Assembly: GCA_965215145.1 (NCBI GenBank)
Contig: OZ244038.1
Location: 3,348,001-3,412,000 of the forward strand
DNA length: 64,000 bases
Origin: G965215145 sp965215145
GTDB taxonomy: Bacteria > Bacteroidota > Rhodothermia > Rhodothermales > JANQRZ01
Direction: 5' to 3'
Position numbers and translations under genes: made by a program. The notes below the pieces were generated by a model. That model ran no database searches, was not told where the DNA came from, and saw only the letters and a program-made list of their open reading frames with translations. Shown one piece after another: positions 44,055-51,829 of the stretch; the first letter of the stretch is position 1; every line of letters begins with the position of its first letter.

Positions 44055-44708
44055 GTGCGCCTCGTCCCCCTCGCGCTCCTTCTCGCTGCCACGCTGGCTC
44101 TCGCGCAGCCCGGCTCGCGCAGCCCGGCGCTGGTCGTCCCCGGACCGCCGGAGGTCGGCACGGTGGAGCGGCACGTCGAGGAGGTCTACTACGACGTCGC
44201 GGGAGAAACGGCGGGCGAGCTCGCCCGCTCGCTCCGCGCCCGCGGGCCGGCCTCGGAGGGGCAGCGGTTCTTCGGGCTGACGGAGTGGGAGGTGAACGCG
44301 GAGTACCGCTGGGTCGGCCGCGCGACGGGCTGCTCGGTGGAGGACCTCACGGTGCGGCTGGCGGTGACGGTGCAGCTCCCGCGCTGGCGCCCACCGCTCG
44401 GCGCCTCCCGGCCGCTGCGTCAAGCCTGGCGAGCCTTTGAGGCCGCGCTGGCCGAGCACGAGGCCGGCCACGTCCGCCTCGCCGATGAGGCCGCCGAGGC
44501 CATCCGCTGGCGCCTCGCCTCGTTCCGCACGCCGACGTGCGAGGACGCCGAGGCCGCCGCCCGTCAGGCCGTCGGCGAGATCATCGAGGTCTACGCCAGC
44601 CGCAACGACGCCTTCGACCGGGAGACCCGCCACGGCGGCACGACCGGGGCCGCCTGGCCGCCGCCCTCCGAGCCCGCCGTCGGCCCGACCCTGCGCCCGC
44701 GCCGCTAG
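44055..44708 (+). CDS. DUF922 family secreted zinc-protease-like protein
   Basis: The 217-residue product starts at GTG 44055 with a signal peptide (VRLVPLALLLAATLALAQ). It carries a DUF922-type fold with the metalloprotease-like signature EHEAGHVRLADEAA (HExxH type) near residue 140, preceded by EEVYYDVAGETAGELARSLRARGP and TEWEVNAEYRWVGRATGCSVEDLTVRL. DUF922 proteins are predicted secreted zinc proteases, with little experimental work. It follows mrp by 50 bases and converges on the enoyl-CoA hydratase gene with a 14-base gap. No ATG is available at the signal peptide. Confidence 0.82.
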   Translation: MRLVPLALLLAATLALAQPGSRSPALVVPGPPEVGTVERHVEEVYYDVAGETAGELARSLRARGPASEGQRFFGLTEWEVNAEYRWVGRATGCSVEDLTVRLAVTVQLPRWRPPLGASRPLRQAWRAFEAALAEHEAGHVRLADEAAEAIRWRLASFRTPTCEDAEAAARQAVGEIIEVYASRNDAFDRETRHGGTTGAAWPPPSEPAVGPTLRPRR

Positions 44709-44722
44709 CACCGAGCCGGGGA

Positions 44723-45505
44723 TCAGCCGAACGCGGAGAAGTCCGGCCTCCGCTTCTCGAAGAACGCCTGGAACGCCTCGGCCGCCTCGGGGCTCTGGAG
44801 CCGCCGGAGGAAGTGGCCGGCTTCGTCCCGGATGGTCGACTCGACGGCTTCGGCGTCGTGCCCCCGGAGCAGCGCCTTCGTCAGCCGAACGGCGGCGGGC
44901 GGCTTCTGCGCGAGGGTGCGCGCCCGCTCGGCGGCGCGGTCGAGCAGTTCGTCCTCGGGGACGACCTCGTTGACGAGCCCAGCGCGCTCCGCCTCCTCCG
45001 CCCCGAACGGCTCGCCGAACAGCAGCCACTCCGCCGCGCGCTGCGGCCCGACGGTCCGGGGCAGGAGGTAGCTCGACGCCGCCTCAGGGCTGAGGCCGAG
45101 GTTCACGAACGGCAGCGCGAGCCGCGCGCTCGGCGCGGCGTAGACGAGGTCGCAGTGGAGCAGCAGCGTCGTCCCGATCCCCACGGCCGGCCCGGCGACG
45201 GCCGCGAGGAGCGGCTTGGGGAAGGTGCTCACGGCGTCGAGGAACCGGAACACCGGGCTCGACTCGTCGGCGGGCGGGTTCTGGACGAAGTCCGAGAGGT
45301 CGTTGCCGGCGGTGAAGACGCCCTCGCTGCCGTGGAGGAGCACGACGCGGACGGCGGCCTCGCCCTCCGCCCGCCGCAGCGCCGCCGTGAGCGCCTCGTA
45401 CATCGCCACCGTGAGGGCGTTCTTCTTCTCGGGCCGGCGGATCTCGACGCGGAGGACGCCCCCGTCGAGGTCGGTGCGGATAGCGGCGTCGGTGGCGGTT
45501 GGCAT
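44723..45505 (-). CDS. Enoyl-CoA hydratase/isomerase family protein
   Basis: The 260-residue cytoplasmic crotonase-fold enzyme acts on acyl-CoA thioesters. Family hallmarks are RRPEKKNALTVAMYEAL, the oxyanion-hole segment GVFTAGNDLSDF, KPLLAAVAGPAVGIGTTLLLHCDLVYAAPSARLALPFVNLGL, and the later RAGLVNEVVPEDELLDRA. At the positions of the two catalytic glutamates of crotonase the sequence reads GIGTTLL and SPEAASS, so only one acidic residue is evident. An isomerase or other crotonase activity is therefore as likely as hydration. I chose the ATG at 45505, 22 bases after the TACCTTCC promoter motif. Confidence 0.9.
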   Translation of the reverse strand: MPTATDAAIRTDLDGGVLRVEIRRPEKKNALTVAMYEALTAALRRAEGEAAVRVVLLHGSEGVFTAGNDLSDFVQNPPADESSPVFRFLDAVSTFPKPLLAAVAGPAVGIGTTLLLHCDLVYAAPSARLALPFVNLGLSPEAASSYLLPRTVGPQRAAEWLLFGEPFGAEEAERAGLVNEVVPEDELLDRAAERARTLAQKPPAAVRLTKALLRGHDAEAVESTIRDEAGHFLRRLQSPEAAEAFQAFFEKRRPDFSAFG

Positions 45506-45527
45506 GGGGGAGCGAGCTGATGAGCGC

Positions 45528-45535
45528 GGAAGGTA
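45528..45535 (-). promoter_or_regulatory. Putative -7 element of the enoyl-CoA hydratase gene
   Basis: The minus strand reads TACCTTCC about 22 bases before the start codon, identical to the element upstream of pyrR. Confidence 0.45.
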
Positions 45536-45647
45536 GGGAGAGGACAGACACAGAATAGGGAAAGGAGGGGATGGAAAGGGCGGAGGGAAAGAGGGCACGG
45601 AGGGGAGCGAGTCTTACTGGGGTGACTACCTTGGCTGGTTTGCTTCC

Positions 45648-45710
45648 TTCCACCCCTTCCACCCCTTCCACCCCTTCCACCCCTTCCACCCCTTCCACCC
45701 CTTCCACCCC
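45648..45710 (+). repeat. Seven tandem copies of a 9-bp unit upstream of bioY
   Basis: TTCCACCCC is repeated exactly seven times (63 bases). The array ends five bases before the TATCTTGC -7 motif of bioY and starts five bases after a TTTG (45639-45642) that fits a -33 element. Copy-number change would alter -33/-7 spacing in 9-bp steps. Confidence 0.9.
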
Positions 45711-45715
45711 CTCCG

Positions 45716-45723
45716 TATCTTGC
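45716..45723 (+). promoter_or_regulatory. Putative -7 element of bioY
   Basis: TATCTTGC sits directly downstream of the tandem array and 32 bases before the bioY ATG. Confidence 0.45.
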
Positions 45724-45755
45724 CGGCGCCCTCCCGAACCCCGCCCGCCCGCCCC

Positions 45756-46337
45756 ATGACCGCCCTCACCTCCCCCCGCTCCTCCACCCTCGACCTCCTC
45801 CGTAGCGACCGGGCCTCCGCGCTGACGCAGGTGCTCGGCGTCGTCGGGTTCGCGCTGCTGGCCGTGGCCGGCGCGCAGGTCCGCATCTTCCTCTGGGAGG
45901 TCCCGATCACGCTGCAGACCGTGGCGATCTACGGCTCGGGGCTCTTCCTCGGCTGGCGTAACGGGCTCCTCGCGATGGGGCTCTACCTCGGGCTCGGGCT
46001 GTTCCTCCCCGTCTTCGCCGGCGACGGCCACGGGGCGGCGTACCTCTTCGGCGCACCCTCGGCGGGGTACCTCCTCGGGGCGCCGCTCGCCGCGGCCGTG
46101 ATCGGCTGGCTCTCGCGGCGGTGGAACGCGCCGGCCGGCGCCGTGCTCGCCGTGTTCGCGGGCTCGGCGGTCCTCTTCACCTGCGGCGTCGTCGGCCTCC
46201 ACGTCATCGCCGAGCACGCGACGTGGGCGGAGTCGATCGAGAAGGGGTGGCTGCGGTTCGTGCTGTTCGACGCGGCGAAGGTGCTCCTCGTGGCCCTCGC
46301 CTACAGCGGCGCCCGCCGCCTGACGGCGCGCGACTGA
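45756..46337 (+). CDS. bioY: Biotin transporter BioY (ECF-type S component)
   Basis: BioY is the membrane substrate-binding subunit of ECF-type biotin importers and can also work alone. The 193-residue protein has six hydrophobic helices and family motifs: ALLAVAGAQVRIFLWEVPITLQTVAIYGSGLFLGWRNGLLAMGLYLGLGLFLPVFA, SAGYLLGAPLAAAVIGWL, and GLHVIAEHATWAESIEKGWLRFVLFDAAKVLLVALAY. The VPITLQT and GYLLG segments are conserved in BioY. No EcfA/EcfT genes are adjacent. The ATG at 45756 starts the natural N-terminus. The promoter carries a seven-copy 9-bp array, a possible variable-expression device. A strong hairpin follows the gene. Confidence 0.92.
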   Translation: MTALTSPRSSTLDLLRSDRASALTQVLGVVGFALLAVAGAQVRIFLWEVPITLQTVAIYGSGLFLGWRNGLLAMGLYLGLGLFLPVFAGDGHGAAYLFGAPSAGYLLGAPLAAAVIGWLSRRWNAPAGAVLAVFAGSAVLFTCGVVGLHVIAEHATWAESIEKGWLRFVLFDAAKVLLVALAYSGARRLTARD

Positions 46338-46367
46338 CCACTATCCTGCACAACCCAGAGCGCTCTC

Positions 46368-46400
46368 GCGGGGCGCCGCCCACCGGAGGCGGCGCCCCGC
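46368..46400 (+). terminator. Strong hairpin after bioY
   Basis: A perfect 13-bp GC stem (46368-46380 with 46388-46400) around a 7-base loop begins 30 bases past the bioY stop. No U-run follows. Its GGGCGCCGCC arm core is shared with the hairpin at 47193-47228 on the other side of the next gene. Confidence 0.6.
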
Positions 46401-46560
46401 CTCAGTTATAAAGAGGGTTGTAAGGAGCCGCCGGCTGCTTGGCACCGGGTTGGCGAGAAGGACGGGTGAACGGGGTCGTTACCCGGCCCGCCGCCGCAGC
46501 GGCTTCCGGGGCGACTCCAGACCAACCGCCCCACCGATGCTCGCCATGCACGCCTCCCCG

Positions 46561-47163
46561 ATGTCGAACGCCCCGCTCCGCCGCATCCGCTCCTGGCAAC
46601 GCCACCGCTCCGCGCGCCACGTCGTGCTCCTCGTGCTCGGCCTGCTCGCGCTCCTCTTCGTCCTCGCCGGCTGCGACAGCGACCCCGACGGCCCTGTCTT
46701 CGCTGACGGCGGTGTGCGTGTCGAGACGTTCTTCGTCCAGGAGCGCGACTTCGACCTCAACAGGGAAGGCGACATCGCGACCTACGTTTACAGTTCTGAC
46801 CTCCTAGGCCCCGATGTGGTGAACAACGGGGCCGTGATCGTGGAGGCGCGGGGAGACCTCATTTTTGTAGGAACCGGAGCGAACCAGACGTGGGCCGGGC
46901 TTCCGTTCTCACAGGGGGTCGAGGTACTGGACGACGAGGGCTTTCCGTACGTCGAGTTCACCGTGACTTACGGCTACTCTTACGCTGTTGGCGCGCTGTA
47001 CCTCGATGTGGTGACTTCCGCCCCAGACGCCAGCACGACGGAGCCCTACATCCCCGATGACGTCGAGTTCAAACTCACAACGATCTCAGGCGGCGCATTT
47101 ATCCGCGGGCTCGATCACACCGACCTCGAAGCGGTGAAGCAGGCCTATGGCTTGCCCGACTGA
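46561..47163 (+). CDS. Putative lipoprotein of unknown function
   Basis: I do not recognise this gene. From the ATG at 46561 it encodes 200 residues, with a positively charged N-terminus, a hydrophobic helix and a lipobox VLAGC (Cys near residue 38). The mature part is about 160 residues, beta-rich (VRVETFFVQERDFDL, GNNGAVIVEARGDLIFVG, FTVTYGYSYAVGALYLDVV) and ends in EAVKQAYGLPD. In-frame ATGs at 46537 and 46546 are alternative starts. Codon choice is less GC-rich than in bioY or the TPR gene beside it, and related GC hairpins flank it, so it may be an acquired single-gene cassette. Confidence 0.65.
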   Translation: MSNAPLRRIRSWQRHRSARHVVLLVLGLLALLFVLAGCDSDPDGPVFADGGVRVETFFVQERDFDLNREGDIATYVYSSDLLGPDVVNNGAVIVEARGDLIFVGTGANQTWAGLPFSQGVEVLDDEGFPYVEFTVTYGYSYAVGALYLDVVTSAPDASTTEPYIPDDVEFKLTTISGGAFIRGLDHTDLEAVKQAYGLPD

Positions 47164-47192
47164 CGCCTCAGCCTCTTTACGGGAAGGACCGT

Positions 47193-47228
47193 GGAGGGCG
47201 CCGCTCCGGCCGCGGGGCGGCGCCCTCC
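47193..47228 (+). terminator. Hairpin after the lipoprotein gene
   Basis: A perfect 12-bp stem, GGAGGGCGCCGC paired with GCGGCGCCCTCC, encloses a 12-base loop and begins 30 bases past the stop, the same spacing as the hairpin after bioY. Confidence 0.6.
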
Positions 47229-47317
47229 GCGCGCCCGCCCGGCACGATCCCCGCTCCGACCCGCGTTTAGGAACGGCCCCCCGCGGCTGCCGTACCCACC
47301 CGCCTCCCCCGCTCTCC

Positions 47318-48478
47318 ATGCTGCTCCGTCGTCTCTTCCCGCTCCTCCTCCTCCTCACCCTCACGCTGGCCGTGCCGGCACGGGGGCAGGACTCGGTGAT
47401 CGAGGACCCCGCGTTCCAGGCTGCGGCCGAGCGCGGGCTCGACCACCTCTACAACATGGAGTTCGCCGAGGCCGAGGCCATCTTCGACCGGCTCGCGGCG
47501 CGGCACCCGGAGCACCCCGCCGGGCCGTTCCTCCAGGCCCTCGTGCCGTGGTGGCGCATCCTCATGGACCTCGCCGACACCCGCCACGACGCGGCCTTCT
47601 TCGACGCGATGGACGAGGTGATCGAGCGCTCGAACCGCCGCCTCCGCCGCGACCACGACGACCTCGACGCCCGGTTCTTTAAGGGCGCCGCGCTCGGCTT
47701 CCGCGGGCGCCTCGAGGCCAACCGCCGCCGCTGGCTCAAGGCCGCGCAGAACGGGCTCAAGGCGATGGACCACGTGATCGAGGTCGCCGACAGCGACCCC
47801 AGCAACGCGGACTTCCTGTTCGGCCGGGGGATCTACGACTACTACGCCGCCGCCACGCCGGAACGCTACCCGTGGAGCCGGCCGTTCGTGGCGATGTTCC
47901 CCGACGGCAGCAAGGCGCGGGGGCTGGCCGCGCTGCACCGGACGTTCCGCGAGGGGAGCTACCTCCAGGCCGAGGCGGCGTACTTCCTCCTCCAGATCTA
48001 CTACCTCTACGAGCGCGAGGAGACGAAGGCCCGCCAGTTCATCTCCTGGCTCCGCAACGAGTACCCGGACAACGCGTTCTTCCACACCATGGAGGGCCGC
48101 CTCCTCGCCCGCTTCGGCGACTGGAACGCCTCGGCCGACGTGTTCCGCGAGGTGCTCCGCCGCCGCTCCGAGGGCCGAACGGGCTACAACGAGGCTACCG
48201 CCGAGCAAGCCCTCTACTACCTCGCCCGCCGCGAGTTCAGCCGCGGCAACTACAACCAGGCCCTCCGCCAGCTCGGCCAGCTCGAGCGGATCGCCGCCGG
48301 GCGCGAGATCCCGAGCGCGTTCCAGACCCTCGGCCGCCTCCGGCAGGGGATGGCCCACGACGCCCGCAGCGAGCGCGACGCCGCCCGCCGCCGCTACCGC
48401 GAGACCCTCCGCCTCCGCGACATCTCCGGCGCCCACGACCGCGCCCGTCGCTACCTCGAACGCCCCTTCCGGGGATGA
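47318..48478 (+). CDS. Exported TPR-repeat protein
   Basis: The 386-residue protein has a signal peptide (MLLRRLFPLLLLLTLTLAVPARGQ) followed by helical TPR-like repeats through most of the chain. Examples are LDHLYNMEFAEAEAIFDRLAARHPEHPAGPFLQAL, LLQIYYLYEREETKARQFISWLRNEYPDNAFFH, and YYLARREFSRGNYNQALRQLGQLERIAAG. A middle segment (FLFGRGIYDYYAAATPERYPWSRPFVAMFPDGSKARGL) interrupts the repeats and looks specific to a Bacteroidota-type family of tetratricopeptide proteins. It probably acts as a periplasmic or outer-membrane-associated scaffold. The function is not known. The VWA gene follows 97 bases downstream. Confidence 0.83.
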   Translation: MLLRRLFPLLLLLTLTLAVPARGQDSVIEDPAFQAAAERGLDHLYNMEFAEAEAIFDRLAARHPEHPAGPFLQALVPWWRILMDLADTRHDAAFFDAMDEVIERSNRRLRRDHDDLDARFFKGAALGFRGRLEANRRRWLKAAQNGLKAMDHVIEVADSDPSNADFLFGRGIYDYYAAATPERYPWSRPFVAMFPDGSKARGLAALHRTFREGSYLQAEAAYFLLQIYYLYEREETKARQFISWLRNEYPDNAFFHTMEGRLLARFGDWNASADVFREVLRRRSEGRTGYNEATAEQALYYLARREFSRGNYNQALRQLGQLERIAAGREIPSAFQTLGRLRQGMAHDARSERDAARRRYRETLRLRDISGAHDRARRYLERPFRG

Positions 48479-48490
48479 GCCCGAACCTGT

Positions 48491-48566
48491 CTTCAGTTTC
48501 CTGTTCTCAGTTTGCAGTTCGCGGCTGAGGGAGAACTGGAAACTGAAAACCGCAGACTGCAAACTC
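48491..48566. repeat. Interleaved inverted repeats upstream of the VWA gene
   Basis: Two inverted pairs are interleaved in the order A-B-A'-B'. A (about 48494-48507, CAGTTTCCTGTTCT) pairs with A' (48533-48545, GAACTGGAAACTG). B (about 48509-48524, AGTTTGCAGTTCGCGG) pairs with B' (48550-48565, CCGCAGACTGCAAACT). A and B resemble each other, so alternative hairpins or a pseudoknot-like fold are possible in the VWA mRNA leader, which ends 10 bases later at the ATG. Confidence 0.6.
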
Positions 48567-48575
48567 CATCCCGCC

Positions 48576-49676
48576 ATGTTCTTCCGCTACTCCGAGTGGG
48601 ACGAGGCGCGTCACGGCGCGCAGCAGTCCACCTTCGAGCGCCTGCTCGACCTCTTCCAGCAGCTCCTCTACCACACCGGCGGCGACGCCGACGAGGCCCT
48701 CTCCTGGCTCACCCAGCTCGACCAGCAGTACGGCCTGACGGACGAGGGGATGGGGATCGGGGACTTCATCGAGGAGCTCAAGAACCGCGGGCTCATCGAG
48801 CGCGACGACGAGACCGGCACCGTCCAGATCACCGCGAAGGCCGAGCGCGGGCTGCGGGAACGCTCGCTGGAGGAGATCTTCAGCCAGCTCCGCAAGGGCG
48901 GGCGCGGCGGCCACAAGACCCCCTTCGCCGGGGCCGGCGACGAGCGCCTCCCCGAGACCCGCCCGTTCTCGTTCGGCGACGACCTCCGGAACCTCGACGT
49001 GACGGGCACCCTCTCGAACGCCTTCCGCCGCGGTGGCCTCGGCGAGTTCTCGCTGAGCGAGGACGACTTCGAGGTGTTCGAGACCGACCACCACGCCTCC
49101 GTCGCGACGGTGCTGATGATCGACCTCTCGCACTCGATGGTGCTCTACGGCGAGGACCGGATCACGCCGGCGCGGAAGACCGCCCTCGCCCTCGCCGAGC
49201 TCATCACGACGCGCTACCCGAAGGACACCCTCGACATCGTCGCCTTCGGGAACGAGGCGTGGGAGGTCGAGATGAAGGACCTCCCGTACCTCCAGGTCGG
49301 CCCGTTCCACACGAACACCCGGGCGGGGCTCGAGCGGGCGCGCGACATCCTCCGCCGCCGCAAGAACCGCAACAAGCAGATCTTCATGATCACCGACGGC
49401 AAGCCAAGCGCGCACTTCGAGGGGGGGCGCCTCTACAAAAACGCCTACGGCCTCGACCGGAAGATCGTGAACAAGGTGCTCGACGAGGCCGCGATCTGCC
49501 GCCGCGAGGGCGTCCGCATCACGACGTTCATGATCGCCCGCGACCCGTACCTCCAGAACTTCGTCCGCCTGCTGACTGAGGCGAACCAGGGCAGAGCGTA
49601 TTACGCGAGCCTCAACGACCTCGGCGGGTTTATCTTCGAGGACTACGTCCGCAACCGCCGCAAATTCATGCGGTGA
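48576..49676 (+). CDS. VWA domain-containing protein
   Basis: The 366-residue cytoplasmic protein has an N-terminal helical region (about 1-110, SEWDEARHGAQQSTFERLLDLFQQLLYHTGGDADEALSWL) and a C-terminal von Willebrand factor A domain (about 175-350). The domain has a complete metal site, ATVLMIDLSHSMVLYGE (Asp183, Ser185, Ser187), plus the later FMITDGKPSAHFE aspartate. Related proteins in other bacteria pair with MoxR-type or magnesium-chelatase-like AAA ATPases; none is adjacent here. The C-terminus GGFIFEDYVRNRRKFMR is family-typical. The start follows a structured leader of interleaved inverted repeats. Confidence 0.88.
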   Translation: MFFRYSEWDEARHGAQQSTFERLLDLFQQLLYHTGGDADEALSWLTQLDQQYGLTDEGMGIGDFIEELKNRGLIERDDETGTVQITAKAERGLRERSLEEIFSQLRKGGRGGHKTPFAGAGDERLPETRPFSFGDDLRNLDVTGTLSNAFRRGGLGEFSLSEDDFEVFETDHHASVATVLMIDLSHSMVLYGEDRITPARKTALALAELITTRYPKDTLDIVAFGNEAWEVEMKDLPYLQVGPFHTNTRAGLERARDILRRRKNRNKQIFMITDGKPSAHFEGGRLYKNAYGLDRKIVNKVLDEAAICRREGVRITTFMIARDPYLQNFVRLLTEANQGRAYYASLNDLGGFIFEDYVRNRRKFMR

Positions 49677-49698
49677 CCGCTCCACGATCCGAGCCCCG

Positions 49699-50319
49699 AT
49701 GCTGCGCTTTCTCACTCCCCTCCTGCTCCTCGTCCTGCTCGCGGCGCCGCTGCGTGCCCAGAGCCCCCTCGCCGATCCGGGCGTATGGGTGACGCTCAGC
49801 ACGGGCCGGCTCGTGTGGGCCCCTCAGCCCGCTTACTTCACCGAGAGCCCCGACAATCTCGTCAGCGATCTCAACGTGACGGCGGCCTCCCGGCGGTGGA
49901 TGGCCCGCGCCGGTGTGCAGGTCAGCGACTACTTTCCCGAGGGCTTCCCCCTCCCCTTTCCCTTCGGTGAGCCACAGCGCGAGGGCGCCGCGACGTACCG
50001 CACCGTCTACGCGCTGGGTGGGCCCTTGGCGCAGAGCAAATGGTTCATGGGAGGTGTGGCCGCCGGGCCGGCGGTGACGTGGGGGAGCCGGCTACGCCCC
50101 GTGGACACGTGCGGCGGCGCCAGCGTCTGCCCTGCCATCCTTATCGGTGAAAGGGAGAGCTACCTCGACCTCGGCCTCGCGGGCAGCGTGCAGGGGTTCG
50201 TCCGGCTCGGCGGGCGGGTCTGGCTCGGCGGCGAGACGATGGCCGTCGTGAACCCGTCGAGCACGCACCTCGCCACGCGGGTCGCCCTCCGCGTGGACCT
50301 CCTCCGGCCTCGCCGCTAG
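49699..50319 (+). CDS. Exported protein of unknown function, beta-rich
   Basis: I do not recognise this 206-residue protein. It has a clear signal peptide (MLRFLTPLLLLVLLAAPLRAQ). The mature chain alternates short polar and hydrophobic strands (VWVTLSTGRLVWAPQP, YLDLGLAGSVQGFVRLGGRVWLGGETMAVVN, LATRVALRVDLL), as in a small outer-membrane beta-barrel or porin-like protein. Two cysteines lie in DTCGGASVCPAIL. The gene starts 22 bases after the VWA gene on the same strand and may be cotranscribed. Confidence 0.7.
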   Translation: MLRFLTPLLLLVLLAAPLRAQSPLADPGVWVTLSTGRLVWAPQPAYFTESPDNLVSDLNVTAASRRWMARAGVQVSDYFPEGFPLPFPFGEPQREGAATYRTVYALGGPLAQSKWFMGGVAAGPAVTWGSRLRPVDTCGGASVCPAILIGERESYLDLGLAGSVQGFVRLGGRVWLGGETMAVVNPSSTHLATRVALRVDLLRPRR

Positions 50320-50326
50320 AGCCCCG

Positions 50327-50334
50327 TACATTCA
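50327..50334 (+). promoter_or_regulatory. Possible -7 element of the Uma2 gene
   Basis: TACATTCA, a looser match to the TAnnTT pattern, lies 25 bases before the ATG at 50359. Confidence 0.3.
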
Positions 50335-50358
50335 GGTGCGGACCAGCCTCCTCCGGCC

Positions 50359-50991
50359 ATGCCCTCGACACCCCCTGCGACGCGAACGACCGAGCCTAGC
50401 GGCGACGGCGCCCCTGCGCTCACACCCTACGAGCGCTATTACCACACCTTCCCCGAGGGGATGAAGGGCGACCTCATCGAAGGGGAGGCCATCATCGACA
50501 TGTCCATCACCAAGGTACACGAGCGCATCCAAGCCTTCCTGCTCTCCGTCCTCCGGCTCTACGTTCGCTCAAAGGGCCTCGGCGAGGTGCTCGGGTCGAA
50601 GACGACGATGCGGGTGGACGATGAGACGGGATTCGAACCCGACGTCTTTTTCCTCCGAGAAGACCGCCTCGACATCTTCGGTGACAAGGACATTCGGGGG
50701 CCAGTGGACGTGGCCGTCGAGATCGTCTCGCCCTCGTCGGGGAAACGGGATCGGGTGACGAAGTTCGAGGGGTACGAGCGAGCCGGCGTGGCGGAGTATT
50801 GGCTGGTCGACCCGGCGCGGCGCGAGGCGGCGTTCTATCGGCTCGAAGAGGGGATCTACAGGGCGGTGCCGCTGAAGGACGGCCGGTTTGAGAGCGAGGC
50901 TGTCCCCGGCTTCCACCTCGACCCGCAGGCGCTCTTTCAGGACCCCCTCCCCAACGAATTCGACCTGCTCCGCGAGCTGCTGGGCGAGTAG
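50359..50991 (+). CDS. Uma2 family (DUF820) endonuclease-fold protein
   Basis: The 210-residue protein belongs to the Uma2/DUF820 family of PD-(D/E)XK-type nucleases. The core is visible: TGFEPDVFFLRED gives the first acidic residue, PVDVAVEIVSPSSGKRDRVTKFEGYERAGVAEYWLVDPARRE gives the Glu...Lys pair and the family signature, and EAVPGFHLDPQALF closes the domain. Members are abundant in cyanobacteria and some environmental bacteria and are often spread as mobile singletons; the biological role is unclear. The stop lies only four bases from the stop of the convergent phosphorylase gene. Confidence 0.9.
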   Translation: MPSTPPATRTTEPSGDGAPALTPYERYYHTFPEGMKGDLIEGEAIIDMSITKVHERIQAFLLSVLRLYVRSKGLGEVLGSKTTMRVDDETGFEPDVFFLREDRLDIFGDKDIRGPVDVAVEIVSPSSGKRDRVTKFEGYERAGVAEYWLVDPARREAAFYRLEEGIYRAVPLKDGRFESEAVPGFHLDPQALFQDPLPNEFDLLRELLGE

Positions 50992-50995
50992 CCGC

Positions 50996-51829
50996 TCACC
51001 ACCCCGCGGCGACGACGGCGCGGACGAGCTCGGCGAAGCGGCCCCGGACCCGTCGCCCGACGGCCAGCACGTCGGCGTGGTCGAGGGGCTCGGGGGAGAG
51101 GCCGGCGGCGAGGTTCGTGATGGCGCTGATGCCGAGCACGGGCATCCCCAGCGCCGCGGCCTGGATCACCTCCGGCACCGTGCTCATCCCGACCGCGTCG
51201 GCGCCGATGCGGCGGAAGAAGCGGATCTCGGCGGGGGTCTCGTAGCTCGGCCCGGCCGTCCACAGGTAGACGCCCCGCTGCGTCGGGATGCCGCGTTCCA
51301 GCGCGACCCGCTCGGCGCGGTCGGTCCAGGCGGGGTCGTAGGGCGCGGCCATGTCGGGCCAGCGCGGCTCGCCCTCACGCGGCGGCCCGGCCAGCGGGCT
51401 CGCAAGGGCGAGGTTGAGGTGGTCGGTGATGAGCATGAGCGTGCCGGGCTCCCACGCGGGGTTCAGCCCGCCGGCCGCGTTCGTCACCAGCAGCCGCCGC
51501 GCGCCGAGCGCGTGGGCCAGCCGGACGGGCGCCGTCAGCGCCTCCGGCGGGTGCCCCTCGTAGAGGTGGACCCGGCCCTGCACGAACAGCACCTCGCGCC
51601 CCGCCATCTCCCCGAACACGAGCCGCCCGGCGTGGCCCTCGACGGTGGACTGCGGGTAGCCGGGGATCTCCTCCGTCCCCACAGCTATGGCATCGTCGAC
51701 CTCTTCAGCAAGCGCGCCGAGGCCGGAGCCGAGGACGAGGACCAGCTCCGGCTCGCGGTCGGTGTGGCGGCGGACGGCTTCGGCCGCGGCGGTGGGGTCG
51801 AACGCGGTGGCGGTCTCAGGCGACGGCAT
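50996..51829 (-). CDS. Purine nucleoside phosphorylase (PNP-I family)
   Basis: The 277-residue enzyme cleaves inosine or guanosine with phosphate, giving free base and ribose-1-phosphate. It is the trimeric type, recognised from VLVLGSGLGALAEEV, GHAGRLVFGEMAGREVLFVQGRVHLYEGH, VTNAAGGLNP, GPSYETPAEIRFFRRIGADAVGMSTVPEVIQA and the substrate asparagine in GISAITNLAAGL. It would follow adenosine deaminase (1.6 kb) in purine salvage. Its start overlaps the end of the PP2C phosphatase gene by 14 bases, so the two are probably translationally coupled, an odd pairing of functions. Confidence 0.94.
   Translation of the reverse strand: MPSPETATAFDPTAAAEAVRRHTDREPELVLVLGSGLGALAEEVDDAIAVGTEEIPGYPQSTVEGHAGRLVFGEMAGREVLFVQGRVHLYEGHPPEALTAPVRLAHALGARRLLVTNAAGGLNPAWEPGTLMLITDHLNLALASPLAGPPREGEPRWPDMAAPYDPAWTDRAERVALERGIPTQRGVYLWTAGPSYETPAEIRFFRRIGADAVGMSTVPEVIQAAALGMPVLGISAITNLAAGLSPEPLDHADVLAVGRRVRGRFAELVRAVVAAGW

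Noticed and set aside
45648..45710. Tandem 9-bp array considered as a CRISPR or as coding TPS repeats
   Set aside because: Units are contiguous with no spacers, no cas genes are near, and the frame through it has no other protein features; it is a promoter-proximal microsatellite-like array.
50620..50645. tRNA T-arm-like string (GATTCGAACCC) in the Uma2 gene
   Set aside because: It encodes the conserved TGFEPD of Uma2, and no acceptor stem or anticodon arm can be drawn around it.
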